64,000 nt of DNA from Planctomycetota bacterium (GTDB lineage Bacteria > Planctomycetota > UBA1135): positions 29,864-93,863 of the forward strand of contig QQUA01000015.1 of the NCBI GenBank assembly GCA_008501825.1, in the 5' to 3' direction. Of this stretch, positions 24,325 to 33,543 are shown piece after piece (positions within the stretch are counted from its first letter, which is position 1; each line of letters starts with the position of its first letter). The notes beneath the pieces are model-generated. The model was not told the DNA's origin, made no database searches, and saw only the letters and a list, made by a program, of their open reading frames with translations. The translations under genes were made by a program, and so were the position numbers.

Positions 24325-26661
24325 TTAGCGAAGGTCGAAGCGGAACAAGTTGACGCTGCATGCCGGTAGCTGAAGCTGATCTCCGAGGTTGCGAAACGGG
24401 ATTTCTCTTATCTGAATTTGATCGGGAGAAGAGGGATCGTTGAAACTCTCAGGGTCGGAGCCTGCAATCTGCCATTGGATCCCCGATCCAGCCAGCTCGG
24501 CGCCGGAGACTTTCAGAGTAAGTGCAGCCGGTTGCCGGCTCGGATTGACCACGCCCAAGGTCAAATGCTTTCGATCTTCGCTCCAAGCGGCCAGGGCATC
24601 GAAACGGGGATTGGTTTTGGTGCTGCAAGGGTGAATGCCGAAGTGTCGCCGGTAGAGTTCCAGTACCAAGCCGGTGCTTTCCATGGCAGCGGAAGTATCA
24701 CTGGTCTTAATCGCTCCAATCACGTTTACCGTCTGTGCATAATTGGCCATGAAATAAAGATCGCTGTTGCGGCCGAACTCATGCAAAGCCGCGGCCACGC
24801 CAAGGGCGTCCTTCAGAAAATATCGTGTCCCGAGTTCGCCGAAAACATGGGGGCCGTACCAATAGTTCCACTCATCTTCACAAATTCGAATGTCACGGCC
24901 TTGCAAGCTGGGCAACTCTCGCCGGTAGGCCCGGTGAGCCTCGGCCGTTCGTCGCAGGCTGTCGGGTGCTTGCAGTACGTGGGCGAGCAAGCCCGGTTGT
25001 TCCTGCCAGTAGACATGCTCCGACAAATAATCCATTTGTTCGGCGCACTCCTGCAACATGGTTCGGCTCCATTCACCTACCGCGCCGACACCGATGATGA
25101 GGATTTCAGGATCGACCCGGCGTAGAGCTTCGACGAATTCATTGTGACGCTGGACGTAGTCCGCCAGCGGAATGTGACCGAGTTGCCAGCCACCGTACAT
25201 TTCATTGCCTACGCCGATGAAACGCACCTTCCATGGATCTCGGCGACCGTTTGCGGCTCGCAGTTTTCCCATCGGCGTATCGGCTTCGCCGTTTAGATAT
25301 TCCAACTCTTGAGCGGCACTCTCCACGCTGCCCAAACCGGCATTGATGGCGATGTAGGGTTCCGTGTCCAGCAGTTCGCACAAGGCCATGAATTCGTGAA
25401 TGCCGACATCATTGTGTTCCACCCCCTGCCAGGCCGGATTCTTCCGGGGCGGGCGGCGGTCCCGCTCCCCAATGCCGTCGCGCCAGTCGTAGCCGGAAAC
25501 GAAATTGCCCCCGGGCCAGCGATATACCGGGGCGTCCAGCCTTCGTAAAAGCTCCAGCGTATCGGCTCGAAATCCCTGAACGTTGTCGGCAGGCATCAAA
25601 CTGATCGTGCCGATGTGCAAGGTGCCGCCGGAACCTCTTAAAGTCAGTCGCAGGAAGCCGTCTTCGCAATCTCCACCGGAAATGAAGCGAAACTCTCCTC
25701 GGGGAGAGTCGACCTTTTGATGGCGCAAGACCACCGTTTGTTTCTGATCCGGTTCCGATCCCCAACCCAAACTCAACTCGGCGGATTCGATGCCGCGACT
25801 TCCTTTGAATATCAAATGACCGGTGTATTCGCGACCGGCGATTAAACCGAGACCTCGTTGTTCCAAGGTAGCCGTGGGGCGGTCGGGGCTCAGGTCGATA
25901 CGAACCGAATGTTCGCCAACGTAAGTGGCTTCGGAATCCATCGTCACTGATCCGGTGAAATGCCACGGAGATGATTCCGTCCCGACCGGATAAAAGAACT
26001 TCCGATCCTCCAGCAATTCCGCCCAAATCCCGCCGTAGATGCAGCGCCCTAGATGTTCGATGAATTGGCCGTAAATATATTCGCTGATCGGTTCCCCGAC
26101 ATTGCGGGCGTCGACTTCGATGAAAGGAGCGACCTGATGTTTGGCATCGAGCAATAAGAGGTCGATATCGTCGTAATAGGCCGTGCCGGTGGCCAATCCC
26201 CAGCCCCCGAACAGGCAGTTGATCTGAACCCGATCGCGCGGTCCGGTTTCGAATTCGACGGCGACCCGGGTCCAAGCTTGGTCTCCGGTAATCGCCGTCG
26301 TTTGCGCCCCGGCGAGTCCGTGAACGTTCAGCAGCGCGCCATGACCGCCGATCGGAATCACCTGCTCGGTCCGGATCCATCCTTCAAGCCGATAGCGGGC
26401 AAAGGGGAGGACGTCCACGGTTTGACTCCAGGCAATGTCCGCTCCTTCTTGGGAGCGAATGACCACTCCGGCGCCGCTGCGACCGCTTTCCGCCACGCTT
26501 TGCTTGCCCTTTCCGGCCCAGGCTGCCGGGAACCAGGCGGCGGGGTGGTCGTGCTCCAATTCCTCAAAGGACCCGTTCGTAAGTGCTTTCTCTTGAGGGT
26601 CTTGTATTTCAGGAAGGGGGCCCGCCCCGGTGAGGAGTAGAAGGCTGAAGGAAAGCAGCAT
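24325..26661 (-). CDS. Secreted GH51 alpha-L-arabinofuranosidase with N-terminal carbohydrate-binding-like domain
   Basis: The 778-residue product has a signal peptide (MLLSFSLLLLTGAG) and a CBM4/9-like beta-sandwich (about 25-170, ALTNGSFEELEHDHPAAWF). The GH51 TIM barrel and C-terminal beta domain follow: GRCIYGGIWAELLEDR, RWPGGNFVSGYDW, FIGVGNEMYGGW (acid/base Glu) and RICEDEWNYWYGP (nucleophile Glu). It removes terminal alpha-L-arabinofuranosyl residues from arabinan, arabinoxylan or arabinogalactan outside the cytoplasm. It is divergent from the arabinose uptake and catabolism operon, sharing a 109-bp control region, which fits co-regulation by the ROK protein. Family assignment is firm; the exact polysaccharide is not. 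Confidence 0.92.
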   Translation of the reverse strand: MLLSFSLLLLTGAGPLPEIQDPQEKALTNGSFEELEHDHPAAWFPAAWAGKGKQSVAESGRSGAGVVIRSQEGADIAWSQTVDVLPFARYRLEGWIRTEQVIPIGGHGALLNVHGLAGAQTTAITGDQAWTRVAVEFETGPRDRVQINCLFGGWGLATGTAYYDDIDLLLLDAKHQVAPFIEVDARNVGEPISEYIYGQFIEHLGRCIYGGIWAELLEDRKFFYPVGTESSPWHFTGSVTMDSEATYVGEHSVRIDLSPDRPTATLEQRGLGLIAGREYTGHLIFKGSRGIESAELSLGWGSEPDQKQTVVLRHQKVDSPRGEFRFISGGDCEDGFLRLTLRGSGGTLHIGTISLMPADNVQGFRADTLELLRRLDAPVYRWPGGNFVSGYDWRDGIGERDRRPPRKNPAWQGVEHNDVGIHEFMALCELLDTEPYIAINAGLGSVESAAQELEYLNGEADTPMGKLRAANGRRDPWKVRFIGVGNEMYGGWQLGHIPLADYVQRHNEFVEALRRVDPEILIIGVGAVGEWSRTMLQECAEQMDYLSEHVYWQEQPGLLAHVLQAPDSLRRTAEAHRAYRRELPSLQGRDIRICEDEWNYWYGPHVFGELGTRYFLKDALGVAAALHEFGRNSDLYFMANYAQTVNVIGAIKTSDTSAAMESTGLVLELYRRHFGIHPCSTKTNPRFDALAAWSEDRKHLTLGVVNPSRQPAALTLKVSGAELAGSGIQWQIAGSDPESFNDPSSPDQIQIREIPFRNLGDQLQLPACSVNLFRFDLR

Positions 26662-26698
26662 TTCAGGTTTTCGTGGATGGTGAGAGCGCTGGGGATGA

Positions 26699-26711
26699 CG
26701 GCCGCCGGCCG
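26699..26711. promoter_or_regulatory. Dyad CGGCCG-C-CGGCCG between the divergent arabinose genes
   Basis: A 6-1-6 dyad lies in the 109-bp space between the GH51 start and the transporter start. It is well placed for an operator acting on both promoters, but its GC-rich content is unlike many ROK operators, so the assignment is tentative. Confidence 0.3.
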
Positions 26712-26770
26712 AGTTACTAATCTATCCTAAGAATCTCCCCGCAGCCAATCCACCCCGCGCCTTTTCCCTC

Positions 26771-28438
26771 ATGCTCGAATTCCTGGATTACCTCAGCCTT
26801 GGGGCGTACTTCCTGCTCCTGATAGGCGTGGTGTGGTTTTCCTCCCGGCGGCAAAGCACGCCGACGGATTATTTCCTGGCCGGCCGGGACGTCGGTTGGT
26901 TTGCCATCGGCGGCAGCCTGTTCGCTTCCAATATCGGTTCGGAACACATCGTCGGCCTAGCCGGACAAGGGGCCAGCACCGGCTTGGCCATGGCCCATTG
27001 GGAATTGCATGCCTGGCTCATGATTACCCTTGGTTGGGTTTTCGTGCCCTTCTATCACCGGTCCAAAGTTTTCACGATGCCGGAATTCCTCGAGCGTCGT
27101 TTCGGGCCGACCAGTCGGTGGATCCTGACCTTGGTTTCGTTGCTGGCTTATGTCTTCACCAAAGTTTCGGTCACCATCTACGCCGGCGCGACGGTATTTC
27201 AAACCCTTTTGCCGGACACCTTCGGTTCTCCCGAAAACGCTTTTTGGGTCGGGGCATTCGCCACGGTGATCTTGACCGGGATCTACACCGTGTTTGGCGG
27301 TTTGCGAGCGGTGTTGTTCACCGACGCCGCTCAGGCCGTGGTGCTGCTTTTGGGATCCGCTGCCATCACCGCCTTCGGGTTGAACGCCCTTGGAGGATGG
27401 GGAGAATTACGTCAATTCGCCAGTGCGAACGCCAGCCAATTAGCTTTGTGGAGGCCCCTTTCCGATCCGGATTTCCCTTGGTTGGGAGTGGTCATTGCGT
27501 CTCCGATCATCGGTCTTTGGTATTGGTGCACCGATCAGTACATCGTGCAGCGCACCTTGGCCGCTCGCGATTTGAAAACCGCCCGGCGAGGGGCGATCTT
27601 TGGGGCCTTCCTTAAAGTCTGGCCGGTTTTGATTTTTCTAATCCCCGGTTTGATCGGCGCCGCTTTGCACCAAAAAGGATTGTTGGCCATTCCTCTCGGG
27701 TCCGACGGCGAGCCGGAGGGAGATCGAGTCTTCGCCACCATGGTCGCCGGTTTGTTGCCGGTGGGTTTGCGCGGAGTGGTGGTCGGCGGCTTGCTGGCGG
27801 CGTTGATGAGTTCCCTGTCTTCCCTTTTCAATTCCAGTTCCACTCTTTTCACCGTCGACGTCTATCGCAAGCTTCGACCTGAAGCCGATAATCGCCGCCT
27901 GGTCGCCGTCGGACGTTTGGTCACTTTGGTGATCGTCGCCCTGGGTATGTTGTGGATTCCGGTGATGAAACTGATTTCCGGCGGCGGTTTGTATCAATAC
28001 CTGCAAAGCGTGCAGGGTTATTTGGCGCCGCCGATTGCCGCGGTTTTTCTGCTTGGTTTGTTCTGGCGCCGAGCCAATGCCGTCGGGGCCGCCTGGAGCT
28101 TGGGCACCGGCTTTGTTCTGGGTTTGGGCAAGTTAACGGTTCAAGCTCTTTTCGGAGCCGAAGACGGCAAATTCCACGATCCGTGGTGGCTGGCCGCCAT
28201 CGGCGATTACAACTTCCTTTACGCAACCGGTTGGTTGTTCCTGGCCAGTACCGCCGTTGGAATCATCGCTTCCTTGTTAAGCCCGCCCCCGCCTGCCAAG
28301 CGGCTGGACGGTCTTTGTTACGCCACCATTGACCGAGCCGAAGTTCGTGCCAGTTGGAACTTATGGGACGTCCTCGCCACCGTGGTCGTCCTCGGCTTGG
28401 TGCTGGTGTTCTATCTCTACTTCAGTTTTTGGATCTGA
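26771..28438 (+). CDS. Sodium/solute symporter (SSS family), probably L-arabinose uptake
   Basis: The 555-residue integral membrane protein has about 14 helices. It shows the SSS-family features TPTDYFLAGRDVGWFAIGGS, FASNIGSEHIVGLAG (Na-site helix 1), TVFGGLRAVLFTDAAQ and the helix containing LLAALMSSLSSLFNSSSTLF. It resembles SGLT-type sugar transporters. Sitting first in an operon with araB, araD and an isomerase, it most likely imports L-arabinose with Na+. The next gene starts 12 bases after its stop. Confidence 0.88.
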   Translation: MLEFLDYLSLGAYFLLLIGVVWFSSRRQSTPTDYFLAGRDVGWFAIGGSLFASNIGSEHIVGLAGQGASTGLAMAHWELHAWLMITLGWVFVPFYHRSKVFTMPEFLERRFGPTSRWILTLVSLLAYVFTKVSVTIYAGATVFQTLLPDTFGSPENAFWVGAFATVILTGIYTVFGGLRAVLFTDAAQAVVLLLGSAAITAFGLNALGGWGELRQFASANASQLALWRPLSDPDFPWLGVVIASPIIGLWYWCTDQYIVQRTLAARDLKTARRGAIFGAFLKVWPVLIFLIPGLIGAALHQKGLLAIPLGSDGEPEGDRVFATMVAGLLPVGLRGVVVGGLLAALMSSLSSLFNSSSTLFTVDVYRKLRPEADNRRLVAVGRLVTLVIVALGMLWIPVMKLISGGGLYQYLQSVQGYLAPPIAAVFLLGLFWRRANAVGAAWSLGTGFVLGLGKLTVQALFGAEDGKFHDPWWLAAIGDYNFLYATGWLFLASTAVGIIASLLSPPPPAKRLDGLCYATIDRAEVRASWNLWDVLATVVVLGLVLVFYLYFSFWI

Positions 28439-28450
28439 GCCAAACCGATC

Positions 28451-29590
28451 GTGTCCCTTCACGCTTCTCAGCTTCGAACTCTAAGTGCCCGGCGGGTCTT
28501 CCGGGCGCTTTTGATGGCTGGCGGAACCTCAAGAGCGGATTTGGCCAGAGCCACTCATTTGTCGGCAGTGACGGTCGGCAAGATCGTCGACGAAATGCTG
28601 GGTCGAGGGTTGGTTAGGGAAGAAGAAACTCAGCCTCCTGGCGGTAGCCAAAGCCGAGGCGGAACCATGGGCCGACCGCCGCGAACCTTGCATCTCGGTG
28701 GCAAGCGGCGGTTCTTGGCAGTGGAACTTGGCGTTCGCCGGACTCAAGTGGCTTGGGTTGGCATCGACGGCACGCCCTTGCTTCCGATCCAAAGTTTTCC
28801 GACGCCGGAATCGGTCTCCGATTGGAGAACCAAGTTGGCCGAGATGAGATTGACTTTCGACGGCCATGCCGATCGGATGTTGCTCAGTTTGCCCGGGGTC
28901 TTTGACGCCGAGCGCGGCGAATTAATTTGTTCTCCGAACTTGCCGTGGAGCGAAGGCCGGCAACTGCTCGAAGCCGCGGCCGACGCCGGGGGAGCCCCAG
29001 TAATTGCAGTTCAGGAAATCCAAGCCCTGGCTCTAGGGCACCGGGCTTCCGGCCGGGCCGCCGATTCTTTCGTGCTGGTCGATTTCGGCGACGGAGTCGG
29101 CGGAGCCGTGATGACCGGCGGAGAGCTACTTCACAGTCCTTTGCCTTTATGCGGCGAGTTAGGGCACACCGGCGTTCACGGCAATCGCCGCCGTTGCGCT
29201 TGCGGTGCGGTCGGCTGTTTGGAAACCCTGGTTTCCCGCCAAGGCTTGTTGCAGAGTTTCCAGGCTGCGAGTGGATCCAAAGCCGCCAGTTGGGACGACC
29301 TTCGGGAGCGGGTTCAACGCCACGGCGCCGAAGCTTGGTTGCTTCCCTCCTTGGACGCGGCCGGCAGCGTCCTCGCCGGGGCCATCAACTTGCTCGGGAT
29401 CCAAAGCCTGGTGTTGACCGGCGATCTGCCCGGATTGCACCCGGACATCGGGCGCATTCTTACGGAACGGGCGGTGCAGCACTCCCTGATTGGGCGTTTC
29501 GGCAAACTTGACGGGGAGGTGGCCCCCCGGCGCCGCATTCAAGGCTTAATCACCGCTGCGGAAGACTACCTCCTTCAACCGGAAGCATGA
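28451..29590 (+). CDS. ROK-family transcriptional regulator (NagC/XylR type)
   Basis: The 379-residue product from GTG has an N-terminal winged helix (about 5-60, TSRADLARATHLSAVTVGK) and a ROK sugar-kinase-like domain. The latter carries the zinc motif CACGAVGC (residues ~252-259) after GHTGVHGNRRR and a VDFGDGVGGAV phosphate-type loop. Members bind DNA and release it on binding a sugar. Encoded inside the arabinose operon and overlapping araB by four bases, it is the probable local repressor of the divergent GH51 gene and of its own operon. Effector and sites are inferred. Confidence 0.88.
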   Translation: MSLHASQLRTLSARRVFRALLMAGGTSRADLARATHLSAVTVGKIVDEMLGRGLVREEETQPPGGSQSRGGTMGRPPRTLHLGGKRRFLAVELGVRRTQVAWVGIDGTPLLPIQSFPTPESVSDWRTKLAEMRLTFDGHADRMLLSLPGVFDAERGELICSPNLPWSEGRQLLEAAADAGGAPVIAVQEIQALALGHRASGRAADSFVLVDFGDGVGGAVMTGGELLHSPLPLCGELGHTGVHGNRRRCACGAVGCLETLVSRQGLLQSFQAASGSKAASWDDLRERVQRHGAEAWLLPSLDAAGSVLAGAINLLGIQSLVLTGDLPGLHPDIGRILTERAVQHSLIGRFGKLDGEVAPRRRIQGLITAAEDYLLQPEA

Positions 29591-31302
29591 CCATGAGTTC
29601 CTCGAACGAATCTGATTTCCTGATTGGCGTCGATTACGGCACCGAGTCGGTGCGTGCTCTCATCGTCGAAGCCGCCACCGGGAAGGAAGTGGCGTCGGCG
29701 GTTTGGGGCTATGCCCATGGAACCAGCGGCGTCGTCCTCGATGCTCAAGACCCGAATTTGGCCCGCCAACATCCGGCCGATTATCACCAGGGTTTCGTGC
29801 ATGCGGTGCGGGGAGCTTTGAGCCAAGCAGCGGACTGGCCCGGCTTCGCTGCCGATCGCATTCGGGGAATCGGCGTGGACACGACCGGATCCACTCCCAT
29901 TCCAGTGGATGCCAACGGCGTGGCTTTGGCCATGCAACCGGAGTTCGGGCAGGATCCGATGGCGATGGCTTGGTTGTGGAAAGATCACACCAGTTATGCG
30001 GAAGCGGCGGAAATCACCGACTTGGCCCTAAATGAAGGACGTCCTTATTTGGCCAAATGCGGCGGCACCTATTCATCCGAGTGGTATTGGTCCAAGATCC
30101 TGCGGTGCGAACGACAAGCTCCGAAAGTGGCGGCGGCCGCTTATGGCTGGGTGGAGTTGTGCGATTACGTGCCTGGTTTTTTGACCGGCCATCGCCGGCC
30201 GGAAAACCTGGTTCGCAGTGCTTGCGCCGCCGGGCACAAAGCCATGCACCATCCGGATTGGCAGGGTTTGCCGGCCGAGGATTTTCTGGAGCGCTTATCG
30301 CCGGGCTTGGGACGGTTTCGTCAACGCTATGACCCTGAAGTCCGCACCATCGATCACTGCGCCGGCGGCTTGTTGCCGGAGCTTGCCGCCCAGGTGGGCT
30401 TGCCGGCCGGAGTGCCGGTGGCCGCCGGAGCCTTCGACGCCCATCTCGGGGCGGTCGGCGCCGGGGCTGCTCCCGGAGTGTTGATCAAGATCCTTGGCAC
30501 CAGTACTTGCGATTGCATCGTCGCTCCGATGGACGCCGGCATTCCGGACGTACCCGGCGTTTGCGGCATCGTTCCAGGAAGCATTCTTCCGGGCATGTTG
30601 GGCATCGAAGCCGGCCAATCGGCGGTGGGGGACATCTTCCAGTGGTATCTCGGCCGGATCGCCCCGGGCGGCTGCGGTTCCGGACCGGAAGATCACGCTC
30701 GCTTCAATGCCGAAGCCGCCCGTTGGCGGCCGGGGGAAAGCGGCTTGGTGGCTCTTGATTGGCATAACGGCAATCGCACGGTGTTGGTGGATCCCTTGCT
30801 GAGCGGTTTGCTCGTCGGCCAAACTTTGCACACCACGCCGGCTGAGGTTTACCGGGCTTGGATTGAGGCCACCGCTTTCGGTGCCCGCAAGATTATTGAC
30901 CGACTGGCCGAGTACGGGGTGAACATCGAGCGGGTAATCAACTGCGGCGGCATCGCTGAAAAAAGTCCTTTGGTCATGCAGATCTACGCCGATGTTTGCG
31001 GCCGGCCGATGGAAGTCAGCCGGTCGCCGCTGACTTGCGCCTTGGGTGCCGCCATGGCCGGGGGCGTGGCCGGAGGCCGTTATCCCGACATACCCGCGGC
31101 GCAAAAGGCGATGTCCGGAGTTCGATCCGATCGTTACTTACCCGATGCTCCTGCAGTCGCCGTTTACGATCGGCTCTATCGGCTTTATTCCGATCTTCAC
31201 GATGCCTTTGGGCTTGCCGGCGCTTCCGTGCCTTTGGATGGGATCATGAAGGAATTGATGGCCATTCGAAGGGAAGTTCGCCAAGGGCAGGAGGCCGATT
31301 GA
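29587..31302 (+). CDS. araB: L-ribulokinase
   Basis: This is a 571-residue FGGY-family kinase. The N-terminal phosphate loop GVDYGTESVRALIVE, IGVDTTGSTPIPVD, MAWLWKDHTSYAEA and the late CGGIAEKSPLVMQIYADVC match bacterial ribulokinases in order and length. It phosphorylates L-ribulose to L-ribulose-5-phosphate in the cytoplasm. The start overlaps the ROK gene's end (ATGA) and the stop overlaps the araD start (TGATG), implying translational coupling. Confidence 0.93.
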   Translation: MTMSSSNESDFLIGVDYGTESVRALIVEAATGKEVASAVWGYAHGTSGVVLDAQDPNLARQHPADYHQGFVHAVRGALSQAADWPGFAADRIRGIGVDTTGSTPIPVDANGVALAMQPEFGQDPMAMAWLWKDHTSYAEAAEITDLALNEGRPYLAKCGGTYSSEWYWSKILRCERQAPKVAAAAYGWVELCDYVPGFLTGHRRPENLVRSACAAGHKAMHHPDWQGLPAEDFLERLSPGLGRFRQRYDPEVRTIDHCAGGLLPELAAQVGLPAGVPVAAGAFDAHLGAVGAGAAPGVLIKILGTSTCDCIVAPMDAGIPDVPGVCGIVPGSILPGMLGIEAGQSAVGDIFQWYLGRIAPGGCGSGPEDHARFNAEAARWRPGESGLVALDWHNGNRTVLVDPLLSGLLVGQTLHTTPAEVYRAWIEATAFGARKIIDRLAEYGVNIERVINCGGIAEKSPLVMQIYADVCGRPMEVSRSPLTCALGAAMAGGVAGGRYPDIPAAQKAMSGVRSDRYLPDAPAVAVYDRLYRLYSDLHDAFGLAGASVPLDGIMKELMAIRREVRQGQEAD

Positions 31303-32015
31303 TGCTCGGCGCCGCGCTGCGGGAGCAAGTTTGCCAAGCTAACCGGGAACTTCCGACGCTTGGTTTGGTCACGCTGACTTGGGGCAACGTCAGCGGCTTT
31401 GATTCAGACCAAGGCTGGGTCGCCATCAAGCCGAGTGGAGTGCCCTATGGCGAGCTTCGGCCTGCCGACATTGTTCTATTGGATCTTGAAGGACGGGTAC
31501 TGGACGGCGAGTTGCGCCCTTCGACCGATACGCCGGCCCACTTGGTTCTTTATCGGGCATGGGGGGGTGCAACCGAAAAGGTGGGCGGAATTTGTCACAC
31601 CCATAGCGAGCTGGCCACCGCCTTCGCCCAGGCCCGGATGGAGTTGCCATGTTTCGGCACCACCCATGCCGATCATTTCGATGGACCGGTTCCCCTGACC
31701 CGGCAACTGCGTCCGGAGGAAGTCGCCTCCGGATATGAAGCGGCCACCGGCCAAGTTTTGGTCGAACGTTTCGCCGGTTCGCCGGCCATGTCGCCCCGGC
31801 GGATTCCCGCTGCCCTGGTACCCGGCCATGGGCCCTTCACCTGGGGAGCGGATGCGGCCGCCGCCTTGAACCATGCCGTGGCCCTCGAAGCCGTGGCGAA
31901 AATCGCCCACGCCCAACTTGCTTTGGGGCGGGCGATCGAGCTTGAGGAGTTCCTCCGCGCCAAGCATCAACAACGCAAGCACGGAAGGGACGCCTATTAC
32001 GGCCAAATTCGCTGA
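31302..32015 (+). CDS. araD: L-ribulose-5-phosphate 4-epimerase
   Basis: The 237-residue class II aldolase-fold enzyme starts at the ATG overlapping the araB stop (MLGAALREQVCQANRELP). It has TLTWGNVSGFD (phosphate loop), AIKPSGVPYGEL, the metal-site HTHSELATAFAQA and PCFGTTHADHFDG, and a late His in LVPGHGPFTWG. Together these are diagnostic for AraD. It converts L-ribulose-5-phosphate to D-xylulose-5-phosphate for the pentose phosphate pathway. The frame is open further upstream inside araB, but that extension is not AraD-like. Confidence 0.93.
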   Translation: MLGAALREQVCQANRELPTLGLVTLTWGNVSGFDSDQGWVAIKPSGVPYGELRPADIVLLDLEGRVLDGELRPSTDTPAHLVLYRAWGGATEKVGGICHTHSELATAFAQARMELPCFGTTHADHFDGPVPLTRQLRPEEVASGYEAATGQVLVERFAGSPAMSPRRIPAALVPGHGPFTWGADAAAALNHAVALEAVAKIAHAQLALGRAIELEEFLRAKHQQRKHGRDAYYGQIR

Positions 32016-32029
32016 ACACGCCTCCAAAG

Positions 32030-33541
32030 ATGAACGCTACCCGACCAGTCAAACTCGGCTTTCTTCCTGCCAACCGCGGCTTCTTTTCCAAGGAGTTGGC
32101 CGCCCGCAATCGCAACGCCACCGTTGCCGCCATGGAAGCTTTGGGGATTCAAGTCGTTGTACCTTCTCCGGAGCAAACCCAAGTCGGTTGCGTGGAAACC
32201 TTGAAAGAAGCCGAGCTGGTCGCTGCTCTTTTCCGACAGGAGGAAGTCGACGGCATCGTGATCGGCGCCGTGAACTTCGGCGAAGAGCAAAGCGCCGCCT
32301 TGTGTGTTCGCAAAGCGGCCTTGGACGTTCCGGTGTTGCTTTTCGCCTGTCAGGAAGAAGCCGCCTTGACGCCTTCGGCCAAGCGATTGGATAGTTTTTG
32401 CGGCTTACTTTCGATCGGCGAGGCTTTGCGCCAAATCGGTATCCGATATACGGTGGCCCAACGCCCGGTATGTTTTCCCGGCGACGATAGTTTCGCCGCC
32501 GATTTAGATTGGTTTCTGAGGATATGCCGAGTTGTGAAAGGATTGCGCCATGCCCGATACGGTCAAATCGGGGCCCGCCCCGACGCTTTCTGGACTTGCC
32601 GCTACGACGAGAAACAATTGCAGCGCCTTGGACCGACGGCGGTGACTTTGGACTTATCTGAACTCATCGGCGGTGCAGAAAAGATCGACGGTCAAGACGC
32701 AGATTTACTTCGAATCGCAAAGTCGATTCGAAGCTATGCCGATGTAAGCGGTGTCCAGGATGAATCGGTGTTGCGAAGCGCTCGGCTGGAATTGTTTTTA
32801 AGGCGCTGGGCCGGAGAGAATGGCATCGATGCCTTTGCCATCCAGTGCTGGACCAGTCTTCAGGCCAATTTCGGTGTTTGCTCCTGCACCACCATGAGCC
32901 GGTTCGGTGACGAAGGTGTACCCAGCGCCTGCGAGGCGGACGTCCTCGGCACTCTTTCCATGCACGCCGCCATGCTGGCGAGTGATTCTCCGGCGGGATT
33001 GGCCGATTGGAACAATCTTCATCATGAAGAGGATGAGTTGGTCAATATTTGGCACTGTGGAGTCTTCCCCGCCGCTTTTGCCGGTTCCCCGGTCAAGTTG
33101 GGTGTGCAGGAGATCATTGCTTCCAGCGGTGCGGCGCGCTACGAAGATTCCGAAGGTACGATTGAATTCGTAGCCAGGGAATCGCCCATTACTCTTTGCC
33201 GGGTCACTCAAAACGTAGAGGGCGGGTTCCGTGCGGTTTTGGCCCAAGGCCGGTTCGAAAACAACGCGGCATCGACCTTCGGTTGCTATGGCTGGTGTCG
33301 CCTTCCCGGATTGCAGCGACTGTATCGAAATGTTCTCTTGCGGCACTTCCCGCACCACGTCGCTCTAACCCAGGGGCACGTCGCCAATGCACTTTGGGAG
33401 GCTTTCGGCAACTACTTCGATATGTCGGTACATCATGCAGAGGAGGTCACCCCGGGAATCTATACTCCAAACTTGCCTTTCGGGCCTATAGAACCGACTG
33501 AGGTTCGCTTGCGGCCGGCGGCGGCCGGCATGGAGGTTTAG
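32030..33541 (+). CDS. L-fucose/L-arabinose isomerase-family protein, probable arabinose isomerase
   Basis: The 503-residue product belongs to the FucI/AraA superfamily. An N-terminal Rossmann-like half (VKLGFLPANRGFFSKELAA) precedes the metal-binding catalytic half. That half has SACEADVLGTLSMHA, LADWNNLHHEEDELVNIWH and a late FDMSVHHAEEV supplying the candidate Glu, Asp and His ligands. It does not look like classical E. coli-type AraA. Its position directly after araB and araD means it most likely supplies the missing L-arabinose to L-ribulose step. L-fucose or another aldose remains possible as substrate. It starts 14 bases after araD. Confidence 0.82.
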   Translation: MNATRPVKLGFLPANRGFFSKELAARNRNATVAAMEALGIQVVVPSPEQTQVGCVETLKEAELVAALFRQEEVDGIVIGAVNFGEEQSAALCVRKAALDVPVLLFACQEEAALTPSAKRLDSFCGLLSIGEALRQIGIRYTVAQRPVCFPGDDSFAADLDWFLRICRVVKGLRHARYGQIGARPDAFWTCRYDEKQLQRLGPTAVTLDLSELIGGAEKIDGQDADLLRIAKSIRSYADVSGVQDESVLRSARLELFLRRWAGENGIDAFAIQCWTSLQANFGVCSCTTMSRFGDEGVPSACEADVLGTLSMHAAMLASDSPAGLADWNNLHHEEDELVNIWHCGVFPAAFAGSPVKLGVQEIIASSGAARYEDSEGTIEFVARESPITLCRVTQNVEGGFRAVLAQGRFENNAASTFGCYGWCRLPGLQRLYRNVLLRHFPHHVALTQGHVANALWEAFGNYFDMSVHHAEEVTPGIYTPNLPFGPIEPTEVRLRPAAAGMEV

Positions 33542-33543
33542 GC

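Noticed and set aside
30295..31104. 269-codon minus-strand frame inside araB
   Set aside because: Antisense shadow of a well-identified kinase gene with GC-rich third positions.
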